Origin: Acarospora socialis
Taxonomy: Eukaryota; Ascomycota; Lecanoromycetes; Acarosporales; Acarosporaceae
DNA length: 64,000 nt
NCBI GenBank assembly: GCA_025617375.2
Contig: JAMYGW020000007.1
Span: 1,240,001-1,304,000 of the forward strand
Reading direction: 5' to 3'
Positions 36,428 through 47,012 of this stretch are shown here, piece after piece. Every line of letters begins with the position of its first letter. Position 1 is the first letter of the stretch. Both the position numbers and the translations under genes were made by a program. The notes under the pieces were generated by a model. The model was given only the letters and a program-made list of their open reading frames with translations, ran no database searches and was not told the origin of the DNA.

Positions 36428-37810
36428 GATCGCTGAGTCCAATACCGTTGGACGGTCAATTCTCGAGTTCAATATTGTATCTGATTAACCAATTGGTCTG
36501 AGGAGGCGTGCTACTTGTGATCTGGATTAAAGGTACAGTCCCTTACGGTTTCTAAGAACCTGTTGAGTGACGTAAAGAGTTGAAGTGCGGTAAAATTCCG
36601 CCTCTAGCTTACCTAAGGTGAGATACCTGCACTCAAAATACCTTTGTACGGGCGGGTCGATACGTTCATTTAACGAGCAAACTGAATGGTCTGTTGCGCT
36701 ATGCATTATCATCTCTTCTGAAACAGGACTGCTCAAGATGACACGCCATTCTCAACCACTATGATGCCTATCTATGGCCCATACCCGCGCCACGATGGCT
36801 CAAGGCCAAGCCCTAACCTACAATGAGGACTATTGGAGTAGTCCCAGCAACCGTATCCACGAGCAAATCATCCGCTAGCAATGAGATATCCACCAAAGCC
36901 AAGTCGACGCATGCAGATCTCCAGATTATGTCAATGCCAGAAGCAGCCGCAGGTATCCTGAACGATTAGTCTGTCCAAGCCGCATTTACGTAAGAAACAC
37001 ATGTCCGGCTACGTAGAACTGATAAATCAAAAGAGTTGCTACATCATTCTTCGCCCCAATTGTGTATCCTCTCTCTGGTAAGGCACAAAAGCCCTAGCCT
37101 CCTATGTGCGCGGAGTGTTCTTGTATTACCCAACCGATTGAGTGTCCAGGAGATCAACCACCAGCGAAGGGACCACGCCAAAGTTAAACATCATTGAGCC
37201 AGGCAGCCAGGAAACCAGCGAAAGTGAGATGTTTAGATATGTGCTGATCAGGTAAGGAGGACTTCCAGGCTTGTGAGATGCGACATCCAACAGAGCCAAA
37301 GAGCTATGGTCCTTTCGTCATGATAGTTTGACCGCTTTAGAACAGGCACATGAGGGGCATACCTTAGGGAAATAGCAGGTGAAAGAGTGAAGGAAATCGG
37401 GAACCAATTTTGTTTGCATTCTCGCTAATCCAAGTCGTCGTACTGGAACGTCGGCACGACAGTGAGGTCCGCAGAGGCTGGTGATACAGTTGATGAACCA
37501 GTCGAGGCGTTCGAGAAGCGGTTGAAAAATTGACTCCATTTCCAATCGATATCCTCAATTACATATTTCGAAACCACTCGGGTATCTGCGTATCAGATGT
37601 GACTGCCTGAGAAATGGATGATGCACTTAGTATAGATCATCAGGATTCGGTTTGAAAGGATGCATTTATTTGGTATTGTGTTGGAAATGTATGCTGCGCT
37701 TCCGGTACGCCCCAATGCCTCGATCTTGAACCCTCACTATGCATATGCCAGGCATCTGACCTGTGCGTTTCTTCCAAGTCAGAATGCCAATGCACCGACT
37801 TCGTACGCGC
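36428..37810. other. Intergenic, no gene seen
   Basis: About 1.4 kb without a supported gene. Several short open frames have no family resemblance. Likely includes the promoter of the doubtful gene and the 3' region of RFC5. Confidence 0.5.
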
Positions 37811-39137
37811 TCAGAAGTCCATGCCCATCAGGTAACTGTTCACTTATCATTAGCCTTTTCGGGCAAGAGTAGCTTGCAAGATTGTGTACCTACCTCTCAA
37901 CCACACGCATAAACTTGGCCACGAAAGCTTCGAGATGAAATATGGCTTTCTGCAAAACAGAGCGTATATTAGCACGACCGTCTTAACATGACTATTCAGG
38001 CTACCTACACTACCCATCCGGACTCGGTGCTCATAGAAAGCTGACCACTTGATGACGTCCTTCTTTAGAGCATCGTCGATTTTTGGGATCAGTTTGAAAG
38101 TGAGCGTCTTGCAGCTGTAAGCGGTCTTGATCCGAAAATGGAATAAAGCGATACGCACCTTCAAAATTGTCGTAGCCGGGATACAGTGAGAAAGTAGGTC
38201 ATAAAGCTTTGCGCGAACTTGAAGAATCCGCGCTGGCGAGTGTTCCGCCATGATCTCGTCAGCTACTTGTGTGATAAGCGCTTCCCAGTCTGGTGGTGGT
38301 ATGACCGTCTTATCCGTAACCTTTTCACTATAAATTCATGTTGGTATCTTTTTCTGGTGAATGGTCAGGAGCCAACATACTTTTGGGCATGCACCGCCTC
38401 GAACATCAGCAACGCCCTCCGTAGATTTCTGCCACAGTCCCTTGCTATCCTCTTGTTCAGTCCGTCAGCTTCCGTCCAACCCTCCTTGGCCCCGACTTTC
38501 TTCAGAACCTGGCAGATTTCGAGCTCCGTGGGCGCTGCGACCCTTACCAGCAGGGTCCGTGATCGGATCGGCGCAATGATGTTGGCCGTGCTGTTGGCCA
38601 GCAAGATTAATCTGAGGTTCGGACTGTACTTCTCCATTGTCCGCCTCAACGCCGCCTGCGCATCGCGTGTTAGATGGTCAGCCTCATTGATAACCACAAC
38701 CTTGAACCGTTGCCTTGCGGCTTGGTCGACTTGTTGCGTCTGAGCAACTTCCTTCAGGAGCTCCTGCACCACCACCCGGTCAAAGTTGCCAACATCGGAC
38801 GGCGTGATTTCCAGGTGATAGACAGATGCGACGATGTTGAACTCCAGTTTACGATTGGAGGACGTTTGAAAGACGCGAGAATCGATCTTGATCTTCTCAA
38901 CACCAGGGCCATATAGCTCTTTGAGTGTTGCGACTATCCGGGTCTTCTTGCCCGCTCCAGAGGGACCATAAACCAGGAGATGAGGGAAATCCCCACTTTG
39001 TGCCTACAGTTGTCAGCGTCGACTCTGAGCGTAACAACTTAAGAGCATACCAGCGACTTTAATCGTGCGGAAAGCTCGTTATGATAAGTTAAAGCTTCCA
39101 AACCTCGCGGTCTATGTTTGTCGACAAGCAACGCCAT
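37811..39137 (-). CDS. RFC5: Replication factor C subunit 5 (human RFC3 type)
   Basis: Small clamp-loader subunit, partner of RFC1. Exons (minus): 39137-39051, 39003-38381, 38327-38159, 38107-38009, 37949-37894, 37835-37811; 352 aa, matching the 354 aa of yeast Rfc5. Starts MALLVDKHRPRGLEALTYH. The P-loop is GPSGAGKKT at 42-50, with the double Lys typical of this subunit. Then VVINEADHLTRDAQAALRRT, LLANSTANIIAPIRSRTL and RDCGRNLRRALLMFEAV. C-terminal end: KAIFHLEAFVAKFMRVVESY, then LMGMDF. The third intron needs the AG of CTGCAAG, not the earlier ACAG, and the fourth uses GTAGGT. The last exon has only 25 nt. Confidence 0.95.
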
Positions 39138-39231
39138 ATTCCTTGGTGCTTTTGGTATGCCTAGACGATAGTTTGAAAGCCACTACCTTACCACATAAAG
39201 CCTCAATACGCGCCCAAACCGCGTCTCAAAC

Positions 39232-39237
39232 ACGCGT
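39232..39237. promoter_or_regulatory. ACGCGT (MCB-like) box upstream of RFC5
   Basis: Perfect ACGCGT 95 bp upstream of the RFC5 start codon. Same word and similar distance as in the RFC1 promoter. The hexamer appears about ten times in this window, about what chance gives, so placement rather than presence is the evidence. Confidence 0.4.
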
Positions 39238-39268
39238 GTCAGTACCTTGTGCAGAGAAGAGACGCAGG

Positions 39269-39394
39269 TACTCGCGGTGCTCGTAATGGCACAAATCACG
39301 TGGAGGGATATGGTACGCTTACATTAGTCATACCGAGAAAGGAAGCGTAAGATATCCCTCCACGTGACTTATGCCATTGCGAGCACCGCGAGTA
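39269..39394. mobile_element. Foldback MITE-like element with TA at both ends
   Basis: Long inverted repeat: 39268-39322 pairs with 39341-39395 over 55 nt, 49 matching, leaving an 18-nt loop. The core CTCGCGGTGCTCG...CGAGCACCGCGAG (39271-39392, 122 bp) is flanked by TA on both sides, as expected for a Tc1/mariner-type target duplication. No coding capacity. It sits 131 bp upstream of the RFC5 start and includes CACGTG in each arm. It could alternatively be a transcribed hairpin of host origin. Confidence 0.65.
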
Positions 39395-39877
39395 CGACTT
39401 CAACTCTTGATGACTAATCGCCACCTCCACTGTCTTCGAGTGGGTGGTCTCCAACGAAGTACACGAGCGAAACCACTCAATTGCTGGGCCAAAAAATGCT
39501 AGGTGGACTCATGTTGGAATTCTATCTTGTAGGAGCCTTTACTAGTGCTCTAGCTTCCTTGAGCAAGAGCAACCGCACACACAGGTGTCGCTTACTTATC
39601 AATTACCCAAGACATAGACTCTGGTGACAAGGGCAAAGACTTGCTCTTGGGTTATAGAGACTGCACCCTTCCCTGTTCCTTCAAGGAGAGTTGAAGTCAC
39701 AGACTAACCTTTGGTTAGGTTGGCCCACTGCGCATCGTCTAACGATTCACAAGTGGTAGAGTTTCACCGTTGAATCGCAACCCCCAACCATTGAGAATAT
39801 CACTTCCCGCAAAACGCTGTTGTCTGTCAATTATCTTGCGTAGGCACCACGCCATGATGACTCTGACGGCTTCCCCT
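39395..39877. other. Intergenic, 3' side of COX11
   Basis: No gene seen between the foldback element and the COX11 stop. Confidence 0.5.
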
Positions 39878-40834
39878 CTAGCCCGTACCTACCGGCACAG
39901 GTGCAAGATTACCATCCTTGTCATATCGTGCTTCTGTCGAAGTAAGTCAGCGTTCACCGTTGTGCTGCAACGCTAGCTTCGGAGATGGCAACTTACTAAA
40001 GAAGGTATATGATAGTGTGACGGTATCAATGTTTTTCATGGCTGGGTCTCTCACGAAGTCGGGATCAATGAAGAAGAAAACGGGCATGTCTACCGTCTCC
40101 CCCGCATTCAGCCTCTGCTCTTCGAAGCAGAAGCACTGTATCTTGCTAAAGTACGGCGCCACTTGCCCGGGCGTCACACTATACGTTGCCACGCCGATGA
40201 TATCCTCGTCGCTCTTGTTGGTTGCCGTGTAGAAGGCTAGTGCTGTCTCGCCAGGTAGAACTCGTACTTCCCTCTGCTGGGGCGTAAATTTCCAAGGCAG
40301 AACATCTGATACAGAGCCGTTGAAGGTGACACGCAAGCGCCGAGAGGAGGTGACAGGTTGGAGGCGTGCGGACGGGTCTTCTGCGGAGGAATGCACCGAG
40401 GCTTTGATGGGCTGACCACCCCAGCCGGTCTGTTGACATATCTGCGGCGGAATGTCAGACAGAGTGCACACGACCCTCTCCACTTTGATGCAACACACAC
40501 CATTTTGTACATGGGCACGGAGCCATAAGAGACCGCGACAGTGCCCAATATGATGCTCAGGACATAATATCTGCCAGACTCAGTATCTTCAGATGAGTAG
40601 TCGCAACCATTCGCCTCACAAACTGGATTTATTCCTATGGGAGAAAGGGGCGCGCAACTGCTCCATTCTAGGTGCAACATTTTGGCGTGACTTCGAGGTG
40701 GTGGTCAAGCCTCGTCGCGATGCTCGTCGCGATGAACCCAGTGCTTTGGCCTCTGCCGTTCGGACGCAAGTTGAGCAAATCCACGTCCTTGCGCCTAACA
40801 ATCTTCCCAGAGCCGTTGGCTTTGTTTCTAGCAT
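39878..40834 (-). CDS. COX11: Cytochrome c oxidase assembly protein Cox11
   Basis: Mitochondrial inner-membrane protein that delivers copper to the CuB site of Cox1. Exons (minus): 40834-40620, 40570-40501, 40441-39997, 39933-39878; 261 aa. The N-terminus is Arg/Ser rich (presequence-like: RRASRRGLTTTSKSRQNVAP). One membrane helix, YYVLSIILGTVAVSYGSVP, leads to MYKMICQQTGWGG. The copper-binding CFCFEEQ motif is present (QCFCFEEQRLNAGETVDMPV) and the protein ends YTFFKARYDKDGNLAP... All three introns restore conserved joins (YYVLS, MYKM/ICQQ, YTFF/KARY). Confidence 0.95.
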
Positions 40835-41449
40835 TCTGAATTTTACCCGCGTTGTAGTGATTGTATGACGGTGATATGGTGTGCCACGGAAGAAGTGCGG
40901 AATAATTACCGATGGAAATCATGGAATCGTTCCTCGGTCATTGTTGGCGGAGGCTACGGTGGAGGCCCGGAGTAACCTACTTGAGTACCTTCATTACGAG
41001 ATAACTTATGTAGGTCGAGGGCATATCTGTGGAACATGATATAATGATATCTAGAGGCACATACGTGTAGTATTGGGTCCATGCAAACTAATTTACATCA
41101 CTTGGAAGGGGTGGTAACTGGCTTACACCCCATGAACAAATCGCGAACCACTGTAAGCTCTAAAGCAGATATGGACTGCCATTGAAGGCAGCAGGCTGAG
41201 CAGCAAAGACCAGAACGAAGATGAGCCAACAACTCAGCGGTTAAACTCGACCTGCCATGATGAACAGTGTGTCCTGGCTAAGATCAAACGCTTCCCGCAC
41301 TCTATGTACCCTCTTACTCTCGTGTAGTGTCCAAGTGGCCTTGTGCAGAGCAAGGAAAAGCGTGGTCTCGTTCTCAAAGATGTCTGTTTTCTTTGGAAGT
41401 GGCCTGTTGTAAAACTTTGACCTCGTAGCCTCCATCCAAGCCTGCCGTA
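40835..41449. other. Intergenic with a 64-aa open frame
   Basis: A minus-strand frame at 41435-41241 starts with ATG and reads MEATRSKFYNRPLPKKTDIF and on to a stop, 64 aa, just past the end of the TMEM135-like gene. It resembles nothing I know; it may be the 3' untranslated region of that gene. The rest holds no gene. Confidence 0.35.
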
Positions 41450-43347
41450 TCAGCTACCATTGAGAACACGGTCGAGCAGTTTCCCAAACACCCCTCTTAG
41501 ACCTCGCGGGTTTTCCTGCGCGCATGTGAACACAACAGCCGTACTGATGGCAAACGCCAGGTTCTCCCGCCAGCGGTACTGTGAAGCAGTTAGAAACTGG
41601 GCTAAGCTCCGGGCCGACTCAAGCAACCTCACCTTTTCTTCGTATCTTCTTGGTAATACCGTCGCTAAGGCCCTAGGTGCGACAAATAGCGCAATCTCTT
41701 GCCTCCTTTTTGGGGCTTCGAGTAGAATACTCCAACCGCACATGGCGCAGGCCACATTAATGCAAAGACCTTGGTCCCACATCATAGGCGTGATCGTGTC
41801 ATAGCTGATGAGCTTAGGCCCAAGACGAGTACGTGATAGGCATATCAAATAATAGAAAGTACTGATGAACATTCCTAAGAAAGCCGAAGACCGAGCGGCG
41901 TCTCTCAACGCTTGCCGAAATGCTTGGGGGGACGGCGATTTCACCCGGAGAAGCAATTGAAGTGGGAAGTACATGGAGAAAGCGAACCGAAATGCTCGGC
42001 CAAATCTTACTACGGCATGCTTCTCACAGCTCGGGCCGAACCCCATGTGTACGATCTCGCAGGGTATCGGAACCGTCTTGGCGGGATCACCCCACTTGAG
42101 TGGCCAGCCGTAGTCTCGACACATACTTTGCAGCAATGGCGCTTGCCCGGTGTCCTTTCCGTAGACGAATTGGCCCCGCCTTACCCGCCGCAGGGTTTCG
42201 ACAAGGCGAGGATCAACTTGAGCGGCATCTGCAATCCACCTCGTGTAAGCTCGTGGAAGACGCTCTGGGAGATAGATCCACGCCCACATCACTGCGCCAG
42301 CGCTGAATACAAAGAAACCGGCGTCGGTCAAGTGAGACACGCAACTTTCAATGTAAGACCATCTGTTCTGTGCGATCCTGCGCGATCTATGGCGCGACCA
42401 TAACTCGCCTACCAGGATATCTGTTGCTCGTATGACGGCAAACAGCGTCAGATCTATAGTTTTGCCAGCAAGATTGACTCTGCTTTTCAAAATAGGCTGC
42501 ACGGGTCTTGTGAGTTGAGAATCCTCCTGCTCTTCAACATCATTGACAACTCTCTCTCTCTCGATTCGGGAACCAAGGTCTTCCCTGTCCTTTTGTGGCG
42601 CCACGTTACTATTCAATAGCTGAAAGCTGAACCAAGCAGCGACGAAAGCGGCAAAAAAGCAAGCCTGTCTAGTTGGATCGCGGAACATGATCCCCCATCC
42701 ATTGCGTCGAGCGATCGTGTTTAATCGCATCAGTATGACCCGGAACGGCACCTGTATTAAAGTGGATCCTCCAACAAGCAAAGCGCAGAATGCAGGAAAC
42801 CGGTTAAATGATAAAGGGCCTGTCAAAGTTCGTCGCAGCTACAAGACGCCCTTTGTCAGCCTGAAGTTCAGAGGTGAATGATGGTAAGTGATCAAGGTGG
42901 CCGAGGCACAGCACAACGAAAGCTCAGTAGGGTACAGTGCCGGGAAACACCACGATCGAGTGGCGCTATGATAAGTTGATTGACAGAGTTCTTCGCTGGA
43001 TCTTTACCAATAACCACCAATCCCGGCCTTTTCCATTCTGACCGTAGAACTTGAGGAGGAGGTTGAAACATTTTGGGGCTGTGTTCGAAATATACGCCAC
43101 AGCATAAGCCCTCAGCAATCTTCGCCAGATATGGTCAGTGAGAGATTTCCATGCACACTTTCGCAATCGGGCAGGAGATTCCCGCTATGAAGTACAGATC
43201 TAGAGGTTCAAGAGCTCCGCCCGGCTCGTGGGCATCGGCGTCACTCACGGCTTTAGGTAATCGACGCTGGAGAGGATCTTTTGTCGTCGGTCTTTGAGAC
43301 CCCGATGCATGACTGCCGTCTGCGACGACCCGGACAATGGCGTTTGC
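41450..43347 (-). CDS. TMEM135-like multi-pass membrane protein, 5' end unresolved
   Basis: Fungal relative of TMEM135, a peroxisome/mitochondria-linked Tim17-like membrane protein; role in fungi not established. Exons seen (minus): about 43347-43249, 43184-43008, 42838-41450, all phase 0; at least 555 aa. Motifs: RRLLRAYAVAYISNTAPKCF, FNRFPAFCALLVGGSTLIQV, YIPERLPRAYTRWI-like segment (seen as YLPERLPRAYTRWI) and CEIVHMGFGPSCEKHAV, the Cys/His-containing motif typical of the family. Several hydrophobic segments (ACFFAAFVAAWFSF, LGMFISTFYYLICL). The intron at 42839-43007 is long for this window (169 nt). No ATG heads the first visible exon, so at least one more exon lies beyond about 43360; ATGs near 43420 are candidates. 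Confidence 0.8.
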
Positions 43348-44022
43348 CTGTTGTCCCCATCAACCGATTCGACCTCTTTCTAGCCAGATATTGATGCTTG
43401 ATATAATCTGCGTGGCCATGTATTAGCGGTGCTATTGCAGTAAAGCCCACAATTTATTGAGCCTCGGGTAATGACTAAATGATCGCGGCTTGAACACATT
43501 AAGGAGCTCTTGCAACTTTCTGGACCACAAGAGTGTGATGACGACCTCATCCTATCAAAAGTATAGGCCGGCAGGGACATCTATGCATAACTTGGTAGTC
43601 AAACGGCGAGCAACCCGCACGGAAGCACAACAGCAATGGTACATCCGCCAAACCCAATGTCCAGCTGATAATGTGTAGCTGACTCGGAGCGTACTCCTGT
43701 TTCGGGATGGGTCCCCCTCCGCTCCGCTCCCACTGTACTTACTTCGAATGCACCGGAACAGCCGAGGTGGGCGGCACAAAAGGGATCACAACTGCAGGCA
43801 CATGGTCACGACAATAATGTCAATTGCTGCGAGCAAAACACAACAAGAGAGACGGACCTAACCTGAACGGGTTTGTTCAAAAGACACCTCGATGATTGCT
43901 AATTTAAGAGGGAGTGTTCGAATCAAAGCTGCACTTTATCAACAACTCTACAAAGTATGCTCAAAAAGGTCATGAAAAATGTAGATGTAACTAGGATCAA
44001 TGAGGACTACAGTAGAGCAGTA
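43348..44022. other. Promoter side of TMEM135-like gene
   Basis: Probably contains the missing first exon and promoter of the TMEM135-like gene. No other gene seen. Composition turns AT rich towards the transposon. Confidence 0.45.
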
Positions 44023-46164
44023 ACGTAATCACCAGTTATTTGAGCCAGCCAGCTAAGTGAGCCACCTCACTGTCAGCTTCACTGTCACCTAATTCAACTC
44101 ATTCTACAGAGATTAGATGTCATTTAAAATAACTGTTTACATGAAGACTGAGTAGTTCATAATCAATTTCTTGTAGATCAACTTCACAAGTTCAATCTTA
44201 CTTCTCAATACATGATATCTTTTCATCTTCTTATTCAATTTCTTCTTCTTATTCTTCTTCTTCTGAACTATAATTCTATCTTTGTTGACAGTGAAAATTT
44301 GAATCTTTTCAACAGTCTTTTGTAACTGCTTCTTTCATCACTGCTGCTGCTACTTATTCAGTAGTTTCTGATTAATTTACTGTAGAACTATTTTATCTGC
44401 AACAGCTGTCAGAACTGTATCTTTAAGATCTAAAATATGTGCATACAATGATGATGTCATATCTGACAGAATTGCATCAATAACTTTATTGATTTGAATA
44501 ACAGTATAAAATATGACAGAAATATTGATCTGAACTTCATTCTTATTGATAAATGTGATATAAAAAGAAGTCTTTGAACAAAAAAGTTTTAGTGATAACA
44601 TCAAAATTGTAAAAAACAAGATCAGTGAATTGTCATGTACTGAGAATGTTATGTTTGAAAAAGTTTTTCAATTTAATTTTCTGATAATAGAATAGAAATT
44701 CTGATTTGATGACAGTCATAATTTTATAATATGAATGATTATAAACACATTTTTTGTAAATCTTTGTCAAGAATTCAAAGAGTTCAATATTCAAAAGTTA
44801 TAATAAATGAATCACATGAAAAGAAAAACACAGAGTAATGATGTTGTAACTTTAACAATACTTAATAAAGTTGATTGAGATATGATTTTCATGATTATTC
44901 AATAAAAGAAGTTGATGTAATTTTTAAGTTTAAGATAGAATATAATGATCAAAGATCTTCAATCACTGACATTTTATTACATTTGTTGTTCATTCATTGT
45001 CATTAATATGTAGAATGATTCATTCATTCTGAATAAAATTCAATCAAATCTTCTATATCTGTTTATTTTGAAAAATGGTGTAGAATGAAAAAACATCACT
45101 GATGAATCTTACACACTTAATCATAAACATTCAGTTTTAATTATCAGTCTGAATACTGAAAATTTAAGTTTCTAAGTGTTGTATTAGAATTCTGAAGCTG
45201 TTGACAATATTTATGACAAATTTTTTTTCATTCATGTTGTACATGTTGTTGTTGACAATTTCATACTGAATTTGTGTAAAGTTGTATAGAAAGAATCATT
45301 TCTTAATAATTTTCAGATTTTCAGCATTCTTTCTGTTTTGATTGAAATTTTTATTATATTGAGTTCTGAATTCTGAATATTGTTTAAGAAAGTTCTTATA
45401 TTAATGTTGTTCTATAAAATTCAGATCTTCTTTGATCTTTATAAAATGTTTTGTCATATTTTTGAGCTGCTTTATTCATGAAGATCACTCTCAAACTGTT
45501 ATGATATCAATTCATTTAATAAGAGCATCTTTCTCATGAAATGACAGTTGTTGACAATGTGCATGAAAAGTAGGGTGGCTGTTGGGTCGGGTCGGGCCAG
45601 GATTTTCTGACCTGACCCACAGGTCGGGCCAGACATTCTTGACCTGACCTGTTGTGTAATAATGTGTAATTTTGATTGTTTACTGTGTAATTTTGGAGAT
45701 TATATGTAATTTATGAAGTACTCAAAAAACGCTACAAACTGACTCAAAAATCATAAAATTTCGATCGCTTTCAGTCTCAATGCACTGCTTTGAAGTTTTG
45801 AAATTTTTGATGGGGTAACTGCTATACTGGTCAGAACAGGCAGTAAAGGCAACCTCAAGGCACCACAACCACTGACCCGGCGGCCACCCTAATGAAAAGT
45901 CTCTGCAGATTGTTGTTCTTTTCAATGATGCTGAAGAGTAGATCAAGATAGATCATAAATTTAAGTGATTTGATGAAGAAATATTGATGAATCATTGTCT
46001 AGATCAGCTAAGACTAAGATATAGTGAGTGAAAATGTCAGAAATTGACTTTGTGGATTGATCTGAGATCATGATGAATGTGATGATGATGATGATGACAA
46101 TGTGGATGGTAGAATGATGAGGTGACTTGTTTAGCTGGCTGGCTTGAATAACTGGTGATTATGT
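44023..46164. mobile_element. Fot/pogo-type DNA transposon, CpG-free relic
   Basis: AT-rich block bounded by inverted repeats: 44023 ACGTAATCACCAGTTATT..., and its partner reading inward from 46164, ACATAATCACCAGTTATT..., matching at 40 of the first 47 positions. TA flanks both ends (44021-44022, 46165-46166). Without the inserted MITE and its duplicated target the element is 1813 bp, a normal size for Fot1/pogo elements (Tc1/mariner superfamily), whose ends often begin ACGTAATC. No transposase frame survives. I find no CG dinucleotide from 44028 to the MITE nor from its end to 46164, while CA and TG are common. All seven terminal-repeat differences are transitions. This is what CpG-directed RIP or methyl-C decay leaves. 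A (GATGAT) run lies near 46078. Confidence 0.85.
45571..45891. mobile_element. hAT-like MITE nested in the pogo relic
   Basis: 321 bp with terminal inverted repeats TAGGGTGGCTGTTGGGTC and, on the other strand, TAGGGTGGCCGCCGGGTC (15 of 18 identical), flanked by a perfect 8-bp duplication ATGAAAAG (45563-45570, 45892-45899). TIR start and 8-bp target duplication point to the hAT superfamily. No coding capacity. Inside are GGGTCGGG and GACCTGACC repeats. It keeps CG dinucleotides, unlike the element around it. Confidence 0.88.
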
Positions 46165-46166
46165 TA

Positions 46167-47012
46167 AGTCTAAAGATGTGTTCCAGGATGTCGTGCATAA
46201 ACATCCTCACTCCACACAATGAACTACAGGTACTCTACCTCTACCTACCTACCTTATCCTAAGGTACCTTATGTATACTACCTATGTACACCCCCTAGAC
46301 TTCAAGGCAAGGGTACGTTGTGAGATTTACATGGTACAGGGCTAATTTCCCTTGGCTTCGCTCGCCGGTGGTGTTATCACGCTGCTTGCATGTGATCATC
46401 ATCCGTAGGTACCTTATGTATGTACCTTACCTACCTAGGTACCTTAAATCCCCTTAAGTTATTTTTGTGGGGGAGGAAGTCGCGGGACCACACTTTTTGT
46501 TATCATCATTAAACGCAAGCCTGTCAAAGCGTTGGGAAGTCGTCAAATCCGTCAAATCCGTCAAACCCGTTAAATCACCCGACGTACTCACAACGTAAAC
46601 ATGTACTCGAGCAAGCGGAACGCTCGTAAGGTGTAATCAGTTCGGTAGTGAACCTCTCAATCTCAACATCCCGTTGCAGATCTGCAGCGCCGTCGTTCCA
46701 AATCCTACTTTAAACGTGGTCTATATCCGAACATCATTCAACCACGCGTCCACAGTCGCGCATAACGCTATCTGTCGAGTTGGGAGTAATCCAGACTTAT
46801 CCCGCTACGGCGTCTCTACCGTGGATCCCTCGTAATGCTCATGAGCTCGTTCGACGATATGAGTCGCAGATCATGATCGATCAAGCACCGAGGAAACTCC
46901 CAAGGAGCGCCAACACCACGAAGTCAAGTCCATTCACAGGTAACCTCTTGTCAAGAGATAGCTCAAGCCGCCACCACATTGGAGGGCTAGCCGTCGACTT
47001 TGAGCTTCCGTG
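46167..47012. other. Upstream region of the bHLH gene
   Basis: 46215-46450 is dense in CCTACCTACCTT, AAGGTACCTTATGTA and TACCTAGGTACC words. An ATG-free-start frame at 46780-47013 ends one base into the bHLH start and may be leader with upstream reading frames. No separate gene is called. Confidence 0.5.
46541..46576 (+). repeat. Four tandem 9-bp repeats
   Basis: CGTCAAATC, CGTCAAATC, CGTCAAACC, CGTTAAATC in a row, about 440 bp upstream of the bHLH gene. Could be a clustered protein-binding site or a simple repeat. Confidence 0.7.

Noticed and set aside
44100-46160. AT-rich block as a centromere or gene desert
   Set aside because: Matched terminal inverted repeats with TA flanks and an element-like length explain it as one mutated transposon.
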